Shown piece after piece: positions 1 to 7,119 of a DNA stretch of 35,622 nt; position 1 is the first letter of the stretch; every line of letters begins with the position of its first letter. This stretch comes from CAYNLK01 sp964398055. GTDB lineage: Bacteria; Chloroflexota; Anaerolineae; 4572-78; J111. The DNA lies in contig CAYNLK010000060.1 of the NCBI GenBank assembly GCA_964398055.1, positions 1 through 35,622 of the forward strand. The letters run 5' to 3'. The notes beneath the pieces are model-generated. The model made no database searches. It was not told the origin of the DNA and worked only from the letters and a program-made list of their open reading frames with translations. The translations under genes and the position numbers were made by a program.

Positions 1-167
1 TTTTTTTTCAACACGGTTAAATATTTTAAACCAGTTTAGCGTCGGCTACCGCTTTTAATTAACCCCTGAAACGGGCCCCCCCCTCGACTCCAACTGTTCA
101 ATATCAGTCTGACCCCTACAAATATTTTTTGAATCAGCGGAAATTCGGGTCAGTTCAGTCCTGGCTA

Positions 168-196
168 TTGACAGTAATCGCGAAGTGCCATATAAT
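168..196 (+). promoter_or_regulatory. sigma70-type promoter of the SorC regulator gene
   Basis: A perfect -35 box TTGACA (168-173) is followed after 17 bp by a perfect -10 box TATAAT (191-196). Transcription should start near 203, leaving a leader of about 70 nt before the ATG at 274. In the 1-167 stretch upstream I see only AT-rich sequence and a C-run, and no gene. Confidence 0.8.
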
Positions 197-273
197 TATG
201 GTGTTGAGAAAATGTGCAAAATTTATGGATTGTGTTCTATTGCGGTGACGTACTAAATGGAGTGAATTAAAAG

Positions 274-1245
274 ATGGCCCAGGAAAACAAGAGATTGTTG
301 ATGCAAGTGGCCAAGTTGTACTACGTGCAGCAATTAACCCAGGCTGAGATTGGACGAAAGCTCGATACGTCACGTTCAACCGTTTCTCGTCTGTTACAAG
401 AAGCCCGGGAAAAAGGCATCGTCAAAATTACCATTGATTATCCGTGGGACAGAGATGAGGAGCTTGAACATAAGCTGAAGCGAACCTTTGGCCTGCGCGA
501 TGCCAGAGTCCTGATCGCCTACGACCAATCCAGCGACGAAAGCAGAAGCGGCCGGGGCTTGCTGGCCGCGGAGTGCATCGATGATATTGTTCAGGATGGC
601 ATGATTTTAGGGGTATCTAATGGCCGTTCCATCGCCAAAACCGTGCAACAGCTAAAACCTTCCCGTCAGGTGAAAATGACTGTGGTCCAGATTATCGGGG
701 CCTTGGGAACACACAACCCCCTGATCGACGGGCCTGACCTGGTGCGTAACCTGGCCGAAGCCTATGGCGCCCAATATCGCTATATGCATGCCCCGCTGCT
801 GGTAGAAGATGTCCGCACGCGTGACTTGCTGCTGCAGGAACCTTCGGTGCAGGAAACTCTGTCACTGGCCCGGCGCGCCGATGTGGCCATTCTGGGGGTC
901 GGCGCGCTGGATTCAGCCTCGTCTGGATCGATCTGGACCGGCTTTTTGAATGAGAAGGATATTGTCTGGCTGCGCAACCAGGGCGGGGTGGGCCACATGT
1001 GCGCCCAACATTACGATATCAATGGTCAATTGCTGGATGTTGAACTAAACAGAAGGGCTATCGGGATTGGACTGGAAGCCTTGCGTAGTATTGAGACGGT
1101 AATTGCCATTGCCGGCAGCGAGGAAAAAGCCAGGGCTATTTTGGGGGCCATTCGCGGTCAATACATTGATGTGCTCATCACCGATGATCAAGCCGCTGTC
1201 AAAATTCTGGAGTTAGCTGAGGCTCTTGAGCCGGCCAAAAGATGA
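274..1245 (+). CDS. SorC/DeoR-family sugar-binding transcriptional regulator
   Basis: This 323-residue protein has the full SorC layout. Residues about 10-55 form a helix-turn-helix with the typical LTQAEIGRKL and SRSTVSRLLQEAREKGIV stretches. The rest is the SorC effector domain, which in characterised members binds phosphorylated sugars and controls DNA binding. Length is normal for the family. The ATG follows a GGAG at about 260 and an excellent promoter at 168-196. No sugar transport or catabolic genes lie beside it, so the effector cannot be guessed. The only partner is the GNAT gene, whose ATG overlaps this stop codon (ATGA, 1242-1245). SorC regulators often control their own operon, which would fit here but is inference. 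Confidence 0.9.
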   Translation: MAQENKRLLMQVAKLYYVQQLTQAEIGRKLDTSRSTVSRLLQEAREKGIVKITIDYPWDRDEELEHKLKRTFGLRDARVLIAYDQSSDESRSGRGLLAAECIDDIVQDGMILGVSNGRSIAKTVQQLKPSRQVKMTVVQIIGALGTHNPLIDGPDLVRNLAEAYGAQYRYMHAPLLVEDVRTRDLLLQEPSVQETLSLARRADVAILGVGALDSASSGSIWTGFLNEKDIVWLRNQGGVGHMCAQHYDINGQLLDVELNRRAIGIGLEALRSIETVIAIAGSEEKARAILGAIRGQYIDVLITDDQAAVKILELAEALEPAKR

Positions 1246-1688
1246 CGATTACCATTAATGAAATGACGATGTACCATTATCCTCAAGCCCTGACTCTGTG
1301 GCAGGTTTCCGAAGGCATTGGCTTGAGCGAGGCCGATTCACCGGCCGGAATTGCCCGCTTTCTGGAGCGAAATCCTGGCCTGAGTTTTGTGGTTTTTGAC
1401 GAGCAGCAGTTGGTTGGGGTAGTGCTATGTGGCCATGATGGCCGGCGAGGCTATATTCATCACCTGGCTGTTGCAGCTACCCATCGGCAGCAGGGGCTTG
1501 GCCGGACTCTGGTTCAACACAGTTTGGCTGCGCTAAAACGGATCGGCATCGATAAATGCCACCTGTTTGTTTTTAGCGAAAACCAGACCGCGCTTCAGTT
1601 TTGGCAGCGGATTGGCTGGACCGAACGAGTTGAATTGAGGATGCTCTCCAGCGCCACCCCACCCCTCCTCCTCAACCAGTCTACCTGA
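1242..1688 (+). CDS. GNAT-family N-acetyltransferase
   Basis: A 148-residue single-domain GNAT. The acetyl-CoA pyrophosphate-binding motif A is clear: IHHLAVAATHRQQGLGRTLV (about residues 67-86), with the Q/R-x-x-G-x-G core. It is followed by the conserved NQTALQFWQRIGW segment of motif B. Members transfer an acetyl group from acetyl-CoA to an amine; the substrate cannot be read from sequence. The start codon overlaps the stop of the SorC gene, so the two are translationally coupled, and the acetyltransferase is probably the regulator's target or co-regulated partner. The last residues are low-complexity (Pro/Leu/Ser), just before a run of CCAA/CCAT repeats. Confidence 0.88.
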   Translation: MTITINEMTMYHYPQALTLWQVSEGIGLSEADSPAGIARFLERNPGLSFVVFDEQQLVGVVLCGHDGRRGYIHHLAVAATHRQQGLGRTLVQHSLAALKRIGIDKCHLFVFSENQTALQFWQRIGWTERVELRMLSSATPPLLLNQST

Positions 1689-1718
1689 CCAACAACCAAT
1701 CATCAATTATCTAGCTAT

Positions 1719-1754
1719 CCAACCAACCATCCATCCATCCATCCATCCATCCAC
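1719..1754. repeat. CCAA/CCAT tetranucleotide microsatellite
   Basis: Two CCAA units (1719-1726) run into six perfect CCAT units (1727-1750) and a CCAC. The tract sits between the convergent GNAT gene and the RCK protein gene and touches the stop codon of the latter. Slippage here would change only spacer length. Confidence 0.9.
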
Positions 1755-2879
1755 CTATTTCTTTTCCCCCACCGGCCTGATCGGCCAGCGACCCTCGCGA
1801 TAGCGATCCATTTCCCGCGTCGGTGGGGTCAGGCGGGCAATTTGGCTGATCCCCTCGATGTGGCCCGACACCACAAAGCGATCCCCGGCGGCAAGCACCG
1901 CGTCGTCTTTAGGATGGAGCATAAATTCACTATCGCGGCGGTGGGCAACCACCGACACGTTGAACTCATCTTCTAACTTATCGATCGTATAGTTCACCAA
2001 GGGCGACTCCGCGACCATGGTGAACTTGGTGATGGTCAGCAGGCTACGTTCGTCACCCTCACCGTAGGAGAAGGCATAATCCAGCGGGGCTTTGGTCGCC
2101 GCGGCGGCAAAGGCCGGGGCCGAAAGCTCCGGGATGCTGAAGGCGGTGTGAATTTTGAAGCCGGTGCGGACGTTCGCGGCCATCTGCACGTCGAACATGC
2201 GCAGCACCACTTTGATCTCCGGCACCAGCCGCCGCGCTTCCAGGGCAATGCTCAGGTTCATCAGATCGTCATTGGTGCAGGGTACAATCGACTCGGCCTG
2301 CTTGATGCCGGCATCCAGTAGCACCTCCGGCCGGCGGGCGTCGGCGATGACTACCGGCACACCCCAGTGGCGTACCTCGGCAATGAACGGGTTGTTGGGG
2401 TTGTTTTCAATCACCACTACTTCTTCGTGCAAGTCCAAAATCCAGCGGGTCACCCGGCTGCTAACCTTGCCCAGCCCGCACACAATCGTGTGATCTTTAT
2501 ACGTTGAGGCCATTGCTTTGCTCCACACATCTCGATTTAATAAAGCTCCGCCTAACCGCACCAGCCCCTGTCCCAACACCAAAATTCCGGAAATAGGCAC
2601 GGCAAAGAAGGCCAGCCGGGCAATCCAGGAGTCGGGCAGGGGCAAGGGCGTCTCAAACACCAGCAGTGCAAAGACGGCATAAATGGCGGCGTACAGGTCG
2701 AGCGTATTACCGGTTTCGGGATTGATATAATTCCAGTGCAGCTCAAATACCGACACAATGACAATAGTAGAAAAAACAATCAACAAAATGCCAAAACCCT
2801 TTGAGCCGGGCATTCTGAAGAAGGCGTGGGTGGGGCGCTGAATTGAGTTAAGATACCACCGGCCAATAGATTTTCGCAT
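1755..2879 (-). CDS. membrane RCK/TrkA-N domain protein (ion-channel-like, no recognisable selectivity filter)
   Basis: This 374-residue protein has three hydrophobic segments at about 28-46, 62-76 and 85-106. A TrkA-N (RCK) Rossmann domain with a GLGKVS nucleotide loop (about 135-140) follows, then a TrkA-C domain at about 280-355. The arrangement matches potassium channel subunits gated by cytosolic NAD- or cation-binding RCK domains. The segment between the second and third helices, where a T-x-G-Y/F-G filter is expected, instead reads FETPLPLPDSW. Ion conduction and selectivity are therefore uncertain; it may be a non-canonical channel or a membrane-bound nucleotide sensor. The ATG lies 5 bp after the purH stop, so the two are probably co-transcribed. 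Confidence 0.8.
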   Translation of the reverse strand: MRKSIGRWYLNSIQRPTHAFFRMPGSKGFGILLIVFSTIVIVSVFELHWNYINPETGNTLDLYAAIYAVFALLVFETPLPLPDSWIARLAFFAVPISGILVLGQGLVRLGGALLNRDVWSKAMASTYKDHTIVCGLGKVSSRVTRWILDLHEEVVVIENNPNNPFIAEVRHWGVPVVIADARRPEVLLDAGIKQAESIVPCTNDDLMNLSIALEARRLVPEIKVVLRMFDVQMAANVRTGFKIHTAFSIPELSAPAFAAAATKAPLDYAFSYGEGDERSLLTITKFTMVAESPLVNYTIDKLEDEFNVSVVAHRRDSEFMLHPKDDAVLAAGDRFVVSGHIEGISQIARLTPPTREMDRYREGRWPIRPVGEKK

Positions 2880-2884
2880 AGTGA

Positions 2885-4402
2885 TTAATGTCTGAAATGC
2901 CTGACCCCCGTAAAGACCATCGCCAGGCCGAGCCGATTGGCTGCGGCAATGACTTCCTCATCCCGAACCGAGCCGCCCGGCTGGACCACTGCGCTGACTC
3001 CGGCCGCTGCCGCCACCTCAAGCCCATCGGGAAAGGGAAAGAAGGCGTCGGAAGCCATCACCGCGCCGGCGGCTTTTTGACCGGCTTTGGCCGCCGCCAG
3101 CCTGACCGCATCCACCCGGCTGGGCAAACCCCCACCAATGCCCACCGTCGCCGTACCGGCGGCCAGGACGATGGCGTTGCTTTTGACGTGCTGGCAGGCC
3201 AGCCAGGCAAAGTTGAGCGCGACCAGTTCGGCCTCACCCGGTTGGCGACTGGTGACGCCCCGCCAATTGCTTCCGGCCGGGTCGCCAATGTCACGCTGCT
3301 GGGCCAGCAGCCCGCCGGCAACGGTCCGGTATTCGACCCCGGGCAAGCGCGGCGCCGGAATCTCAACCAGCCGGCAATTTTGGCGACCGTCCAGCAGTTC
3401 CCTTGCTTTTGAGCTAAAAGCCGGCGCGGCGATGGCCTCCACAAACAGGTCGCCCAGCGCCAGGGCTGTGGCCTCATCAAATTCCCGGTTGACCGCCATC
3501 ACCCCGCCAAAGGCGCTGACCGGGTCGGAGGCCAGCGCCGCCGGGAAGGCTGCGGCCAGGTCGGCCGCGCTGGCAATCCCGCAGGGCGACAGGTGTTTGA
3601 CGATCACCACCGTGGGCGCGGCAAAAGATTGGACGGCCTGCCAGGCCGTGTCCAGGTCGAGGACATTGTTATAGCTGAGCGCCTTGCCTTGCAGCAGGGC
3701 GCCGCCCAAAGGACCGGTCTCGGCGCTGGGAGCGTACAGGGCTGCGGCCTGGTGGGGATTCTCGCCGTAGCGCATCTCCTGAATTTTGACCATTGAGATG
3801 GTCAGATTAGCCGGAAATTCAGCTTCTCGCTGGCCGGTGAGATAGGCGCTGATTGCAGCATCATAGTGGGCGGTGAGGGCAAAGGCTTTGCGGGCCAACT
3901 CGGCCCGGCGGGGCAGCGGCACTGCGCCTTCCTGTCGCAAGTCGTCACTAACGCCGGCGTAGTCGGCCGGGTCGCAAATAACGGTTACCCGGCTGTAATT
4001 TTTGGCCGCGGCCCGCAGCAGGGTCACCCCGCCGATGTCGATCTGCTCGATGGCTTCAGCCAGGGAAACCCCCGGTTGAGCGACGGTCTTTTGAAACGGA
4101 TACAGGTTGCAAACCACCAGCTCGATGGGACGGATACCATGGGTGACCAGCTCGGTCCGGTCGGCTTCATCGGGGCGGGCCAGGATACCGGCGTGGATGG
4201 CCGGATGCAGGGTTTTGACCCGCCCGCCCAGCATTTCCGGGACGCCGGTCAGGTCCGATACATCGAGCACGCTCAGGCCGGCCTGGCACAGGGTTCTGGC
4301 CGTGCCGCCGCTGGCGACCATCTCCCAGCCTAATTCTGCCAGGCTGCGGGCAAATTCAACCAGCCCACTTTTATCTGAGACGGAGAGTAAGGCAATGGGC
4401 AT
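2885..4402 (-). CDS. purH: bifunctional AICAR transformylase / IMP cyclohydrolase
   Basis: A 505-residue protein catalysing the last two steps of IMP synthesis: formyl transfer from 10-formyl-THF to AICAR, then ring closure to IMP. The N-terminal cyclohydrolase (MGS-like) domain opens with ALLSVSDKSGLVEFA and contains GGRVKTLHPAIHAGIL. The C-terminal transformylase domain holds VIVKHLSPCG, with the catalytic Lys-His pair and PCG turn. Length is close to the usual 510-530 residues. A good ribosome site (AAGGAG) precedes the ATG. In this neighbourhood it can consume the AICAR made as a by-product by HisF/HisH encoded upstream. Confidence 0.96.
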   Translation of the reverse strand: MPIALLSVSDKSGLVEFARSLAELGWEMVASGGTARTLCQAGLSVLDVSDLTGVPEMLGGRVKTLHPAIHAGILARPDEADRTELVTHGIRPIELVVCNLYPFQKTVAQPGVSLAEAIEQIDIGGVTLLRAAAKNYSRVTVICDPADYAGVSDDLRQEGAVPLPRRAELARKAFALTAHYDAAISAYLTGQREAEFPANLTISMVKIQEMRYGENPHQAAALYAPSAETGPLGGALLQGKALSYNNVLDLDTAWQAVQSFAAPTVVIVKHLSPCGIASAADLAAAFPAALASDPVSAFGGVMAVNREFDEATALALGDLFVEAIAAPAFSSKARELLDGRQNCRLVEIPAPRLPGVEYRTVAGGLLAQQRDIGDPAGSNWRGVTSRQPGEAELVALNFAWLACQHVKSNAIVLAAGTATVGIGGGLPSRVDAVRLAAAKAGQKAAGAVMASDAFFPFPDGLEVAAAAGVSAVVQPGGSVRDEEVIAAANRLGLAMVFTGVRHFRH

Positions 4403-4446
4403 GTTCGGCTCCTTGAGTTACCTGAAATGGTGAAAACGTAAAACGT

Positions 4447-4487
4447 AAAACGTGAAACGTGGTTAGGTGGCTCACGTTTCACGTTTT
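4447..4487. terminator. 15-bp perfect inverted repeat, probable terminator of the DUF4230 unit
   Basis: AAAACGTGAAACGTG (4447-4461) is the exact reverse complement of 4473-4487, separated by an 11-nt loop. Read on the minus strand, the stem is followed by a TTTT-ACG-TTTT stretch. It lies just after the DUF4230 gene ending at 4536 and before purH. The left side adds further AAACGT copies (4434-4451), so this may also be a small repetitive element. Confidence 0.6.
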
Positions 4488-4535
4488 CACTGTTCGACGG
4501 CTGAGGGCTTGAAATGTTTTCGTCTCCAACTTTGA

Positions 4536-5210
4536 TTATTCTTTGAAGATTTGGGCGTCAACCACCACCTCGACTTCGGTAAAGCCCAGCGAATAGAGGA
4601 AATTTTCATAATAAAGCCGGCCGTACTCATTAGCCCGGTTCAGGATACCGGCTTCGATGGCCGCTTGTTCAATGGCCGATTTGGCCTGTTTTAACGCTTC
4701 ACCCTGCAAGTTGGGATTATTGTCCTCCAGGAGCAGGTTGTTCTCGTAATAGACAATGCGGGTCCGGTCAAAGTCGATACTGCTGTTGAGCAGTTCGGGG
4801 GCGGGCAGCACCAGCCGCACCCGCCGGCCATCGCTCCAGAGACTATCGTCGCTTAATTTTTCCAGATCAAAGCCAGCCCGGACATCCCCATAAACCAGCA
4901 TCAGCAGCCGCTCTTTGGTGCCCAGGAACTCATCCAGCCAGCCTTCGGGCAGATTTTCATTGTAGACCTCGGCTACGGTGCGATATTCAACCGTGGATAG
5001 CTTGGCCTGCGATTTGATCCCGTTGATGGTTACTATTGGCGGCGGTAGGGGCGTAGCGGTGGGTTCAGCGGTAGGGGGGGGCGTGGCCGTAGCCTGACTG
5101 ATCGGGCTGGCCAGCGTGCCGACCAGATAGGCTACCAGGGCAATGCCGACCAGGGCTACCACCGCAATAATGCCCAAGGTAAGATATTGGCGTTTGGTTT
5201 GCTCGTTCAT
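4536..5210 (-). CDS. membrane-anchored DUF4230 protein (distal paralogue)
   Basis: I read this as 224 residues from the ATG at 5210 (MNEQTKRQYL), which overlaps the upstream stop as ATGA. A longer reading frame to 5330 exists but would run far into the upstream gene. A short basic N-terminus, one transmembrane helix (about 12-34) and a Thr/Pro-rich linker (about 38-54) precede a globular domain beginning near KLSTVEYRTVAEVYNE. The domain resembles DUF4230, a family of unknown function with one N-terminal membrane anchor. The linker suggests that the domain lies outside the membrane. It is the third gene of a unit with the pseudo-receiver protein and a second DUF4230 protein. Confidence 0.75.
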   Translation of the reverse strand: MNEQTKRQYLTLGIIAVVALVGIALVAYLVGTLASPISQATATPPPTAEPTATPLPPPIVTINGIKSQAKLSTVEYRTVAEVYNENLPEGWLDEFLGTKERLLMLVYGDVRAGFDLEKLSDDSLWSDGRRVRLVLPAPELLNSSIDFDRTRIVYYENNLLLEDNNPNLQGEALKQAKSAIEQAAIEAGILNRANEYGRLYYENFLYSLGFTEVEVVVDAQIFKE

Positions 5211-6004
5211 AGCGGCTCCGGCTTGAATCGGATTACAATCTCGGTAAAACCTAAGGAGCGCAGCAGGTTCTCGATGCGCAGGCGGGCCGAGTCGGCCGCT
5301 TTGCTGTAGATGTCCCGCTGAATGGCCCAATCGACCATAGACTGCTCGGCCAGCAGCCTGGCCCGGCTCTCCAGGGTTGGATCGATAGGGCGCAACAGGC
5401 CGGTATTGCGCTCGTACACGTAACTGCGCTCGTTGTCAACCCGGCTGTAGAGGATTTCCGGTGACGGCAAGGAAATGTTGACTGTGGTACCCCGCACGAC
5501 AATATCTTCCGGCTTGACTTTGTCCAGGTCGATCCCGCCCACCACTTCCCCTTCGGCGACCAACATGAGTTGGTCGCTGCCAAATATTCTTTCCCACAGG
5601 TTGGCCGGTTCGTTTTCCAGGTCAATGACTGTGCGGATGGCAAATTCGATCGTCTCCAGTTTGCCCAGAGCGCTGATGTGGGTAATGACAACAATGGGTG
5701 TTGGGGTAGGCGTAGGGGTATTGGTTGGGGTTGGGGTCGAGGTGCGTGAGGGAGTGGGGGTTAAGCTGGGGGCCGGGGTGGAGGTAGGGGCGCTGGTCGC
5801 TGTAGGGGTATTGGTGACTACCGGCGGCGGGGGAACGGGCGTTGCTGTAGCCGTAGGGGTAGGTGAGGCGGTGATGGTCAAGTTGGTCACTTCGCTGGCC
5901 CGGGTTTGCTGGCCCCAGCGAAAAGCCATAATTCCCACAACTGCGGCCAGACCGGCAAACAGCACTACGATCAGAACGATCAAAGTAGTCTGGCGACTCT
6001 TCAA
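5207..6004 (-). CDS. membrane-anchored DUF4230 protein with long Thr/Pro linker
   Basis: A 265-residue paralogue of the downstream protein. It has one N-terminal transmembrane helix (about 8-28), then roughly 60 residues of Thr/Pro/Ser-rich linker with repeated TPTPT units, then the DUF4230-like domain beginning near GKLETIEFAIRTVIDLEN. The start is a TTG at 6004 preceded by AAGGA; no ATG is nearby. The linker is coded by degenerate GT-rich repeats, which may be slippage-prone. Such linkers are common in exported Chloroflexota proteins, so an extracytoplasmic position is likely. The function is unknown. The stop overlaps the next gene's ATG, so the two copies are probably made together and may form a hetero-oligomer (inference). 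Confidence 0.75.
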   Translation of the reverse strand: MKSRQTTLIVLIVVLFAGLAAVVGIMAFRWGQQTRASEVTNLTITASPTPTATATPVPPPPVVTNTPTATSAPTSTPAPSLTPTPSRTSTPTPTNTPTPTPTPIVVITHISALGKLETIEFAIRTVIDLENEPANLWERIFGSDQLMLVAEGEVVGGIDLDKVKPEDIVVRGTTVNISLPSPEILYSRVDNERSYVYERNTGLLRPIDPTLESRARLLAEQSMVDWAIQRDIYSKAADSARLRIENLLRSLGFTEIVIRFKPEPL

Positions 6005-6017
6005 GGTGACTTGTCCT

Positions 6018-6629
6018 TCAGTGCGCTAACAAAATATGCTGAATGACCTGCGAGAACCAATGACCGTCGAAGTTCTCTTTGAAGATCGTCGTAATAGTAA
6101 CATCATTGCTATGGTTACGCAAAGCATGTCGCACTGAAATCGCAATATCTCGATTGTCCCAATTGGTCAGGAGGATAATCGGCACCTGCCGGCCCAACTG
6201 GATGACCTGCTGGATCCAGTCCGTGGCTGAACCACTTTCGGCTGATTTGACCGCGCCGACAATCGCCACGGCGCAATTTTTGATAACTTCCCCCTCGGTT
6301 GCGGCCGGAATGATTTGAGCCTGAATCACCGCGCCGCCGAGCGTATTGATCTCCGTAGCGATAATTTCCCGCCAATGATGGTCAGCATCGATGACCAGGG
6401 CCTGCCAACCGGGTTGGCCGTTCTTGTGGTTGGCCAGAGCTTCTAACTCGGCCTGTAAGGCTTCAAGCTCAGTTTCCAGGTCTTCAATCTGGAGCAGAAT
6501 GTAGGGCGGTGTATGCAACCCAAACGCGGCCTGTTGTTCCTGGAGCTTGTGCAGATGGCGCCGCTTTTGGCTAATAATCTGTTTCAGGTCATTCTCCTCT
6601 GAGTCGACCTGGCCATGACCTAAAACCAC
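6018..6629 (-). CDS. coiled-coil protein with degenerate receiver-like domain
   Basis: The frame stays open back to an ATG at 6674 (218 residues), but that ATG has no ribosome site and overlaps the promoter -10 box. The GTG at 6629 has GAGG 8 nt upstream, so I prefer 203 residues. In 218-residue numbering, 28-80 is a helical segment KRRHLHKLQEQQAAFGLHTP plus PYILLQIEDLETELEALQ. This helix-HTPP-helix pattern recurs at the N-termini of conflict and signalling effector proteins (recollection of the family, not a search). Residues 90-218 resemble a response-regulator receiver: an acidic patch IDAD (95-98), Thr170 and Lys199 are kept, but the phosphoacceptor position (near Val139) is not Asp. It leads the DUF4230 pair, 13 bp upstream. 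Confidence 0.65.
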   Translation of the reverse strand: MVLGHGQVDSEENDLKQIISQKRRHLHKLQEQQAAFGLHTPPYILLQIEDLETELEALQAELEALANHKNGQPGWQALVIDADHHWREIIATEINTLGGAVIQAQIIPAATEGEVIKNCAVAIVGAVKSAESGSATDWIQQVIQLGRQVPIILLTNWDNRDIAISVRHALRNHSNDVTITTIFKENFDGHWFSQVIQHILLAH

Positions 6630-6672
6630 TGCGTTAACCTCGGTAATAATGTTAAAAATGTAACTATTTAAC

Positions 6673-6700
6673 ATTATACATAAGGTTATAACTTTGGCAA
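6673..6700 (-). promoter_or_regulatory. promoter of the pseudo-receiver/DUF4230 unit
   Basis: On the minus strand, TTGCCA (6700-6695) is followed by 16 bp and TATAAT (6678-6673). The -10 box covers the ATG at 6674, so transcription would begin near 6666. That argues against the ATG start and for the GTG at 6629. Flanking DNA has repeated ATAAGGTTATAAC-like elements that could bind a regulator. Confidence 0.55.
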
Positions 6701-6711
6701 GGTTACATAAG

Positions 6712-6990
6712 TTATTTGTGTCGCCTTTCCAATTCGGCCACTACCTCGTTCCAGCCTACTTTGTGGGCCTCCAGGAGCACCAGGCTGTGGTAAATCAGAT
6801 CGGCCATCTCCTCGACCAGGCGCGGTTTGGACTGGGCCAGCGCCGCCACAACCACTTCAACGGCTTCTTCGCCAACCTTTTGGGCCGCCTTGGCCGGATC
6901 GGCCAACAACTGGTTGGTATAAGAACCGGCTTTGGGATTAATTTCACGGTCGGCGATCAAAGCGATCAACTCGCCCAAAAAATCACTCAT
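6712..6990 (-). CDS. hisE: phosphoribosyl-ATP pyrophosphatase
   Basis: A 92-residue stand-alone HisE, which hydrolyses phosphoribosyl-ATP to phosphoribosyl-AMP in the second step of histidine synthesis. The MazG-like helical core is evident: KAAQKVGEEAVEVVVAAL (acidic metal-binding residues) and EEMADLIYHSLVLLEA. I start at the ATG 6990 rather than the TTG one codon upstream. Its usual partner domain HisI (cyclohydrolase) is neither fused nor present in the window. It is the last gene of the his/pur array, separated from purA by a 7-bp tandem repeat tract. Confidence 0.93.
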   Translation of the reverse strand: MSDFLGELIALIADREINPKAGSYTNQLLADPAKAAQKVGEEAVEVVVAALAQSKPRLVEEMADLIYHSLVLLEAHKVGWNEVVAELERRHK

Positions 6991-7025
6991 CAAACACCTG
7001 CCATTGGTAATCTGAACCCGCCGCT

Positions 7026-7117
7026 TGCCACCTTGCTACCTACTATCTGCTACCTGCCACTTGCCACCTGTAACCTGCTACTTGCCACCTGCCACCTGCC
7101 ACTTGTAACCTGTCACC
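7026..7117. repeat. heptamer tandem repeat (TGCYACC family), 13 units
   Basis: Units TGCCACC, TGCTACC, TGTAACC and variants follow each other in steps of 7 with one 1-bp phase slip at 7033. This is the reverse complement of the GGTRRCA tract at 25813-25931 and the same family as 8685-8712. It fills the gap between the hisE start and the purA stop. Confidence 0.9.
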
Positions 7118-7119
7118 AG

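Noticed and set aside
1..167. Possible gene or element at the left edge
   Set aside because: There is only a T-run, AT-rich sequence and a C-run; no coding frame or structured element could be supported.
6630..6674. N-terminal amyloid/RHIM-like motif in the pseudo-receiver protein
   Set aside because: The stretch ITEVNAVVLGHG looked suggestive, but the promoter -10 box overlaps the ATG and the GTG at 6629 is the better start, so most of it is probably not translated.
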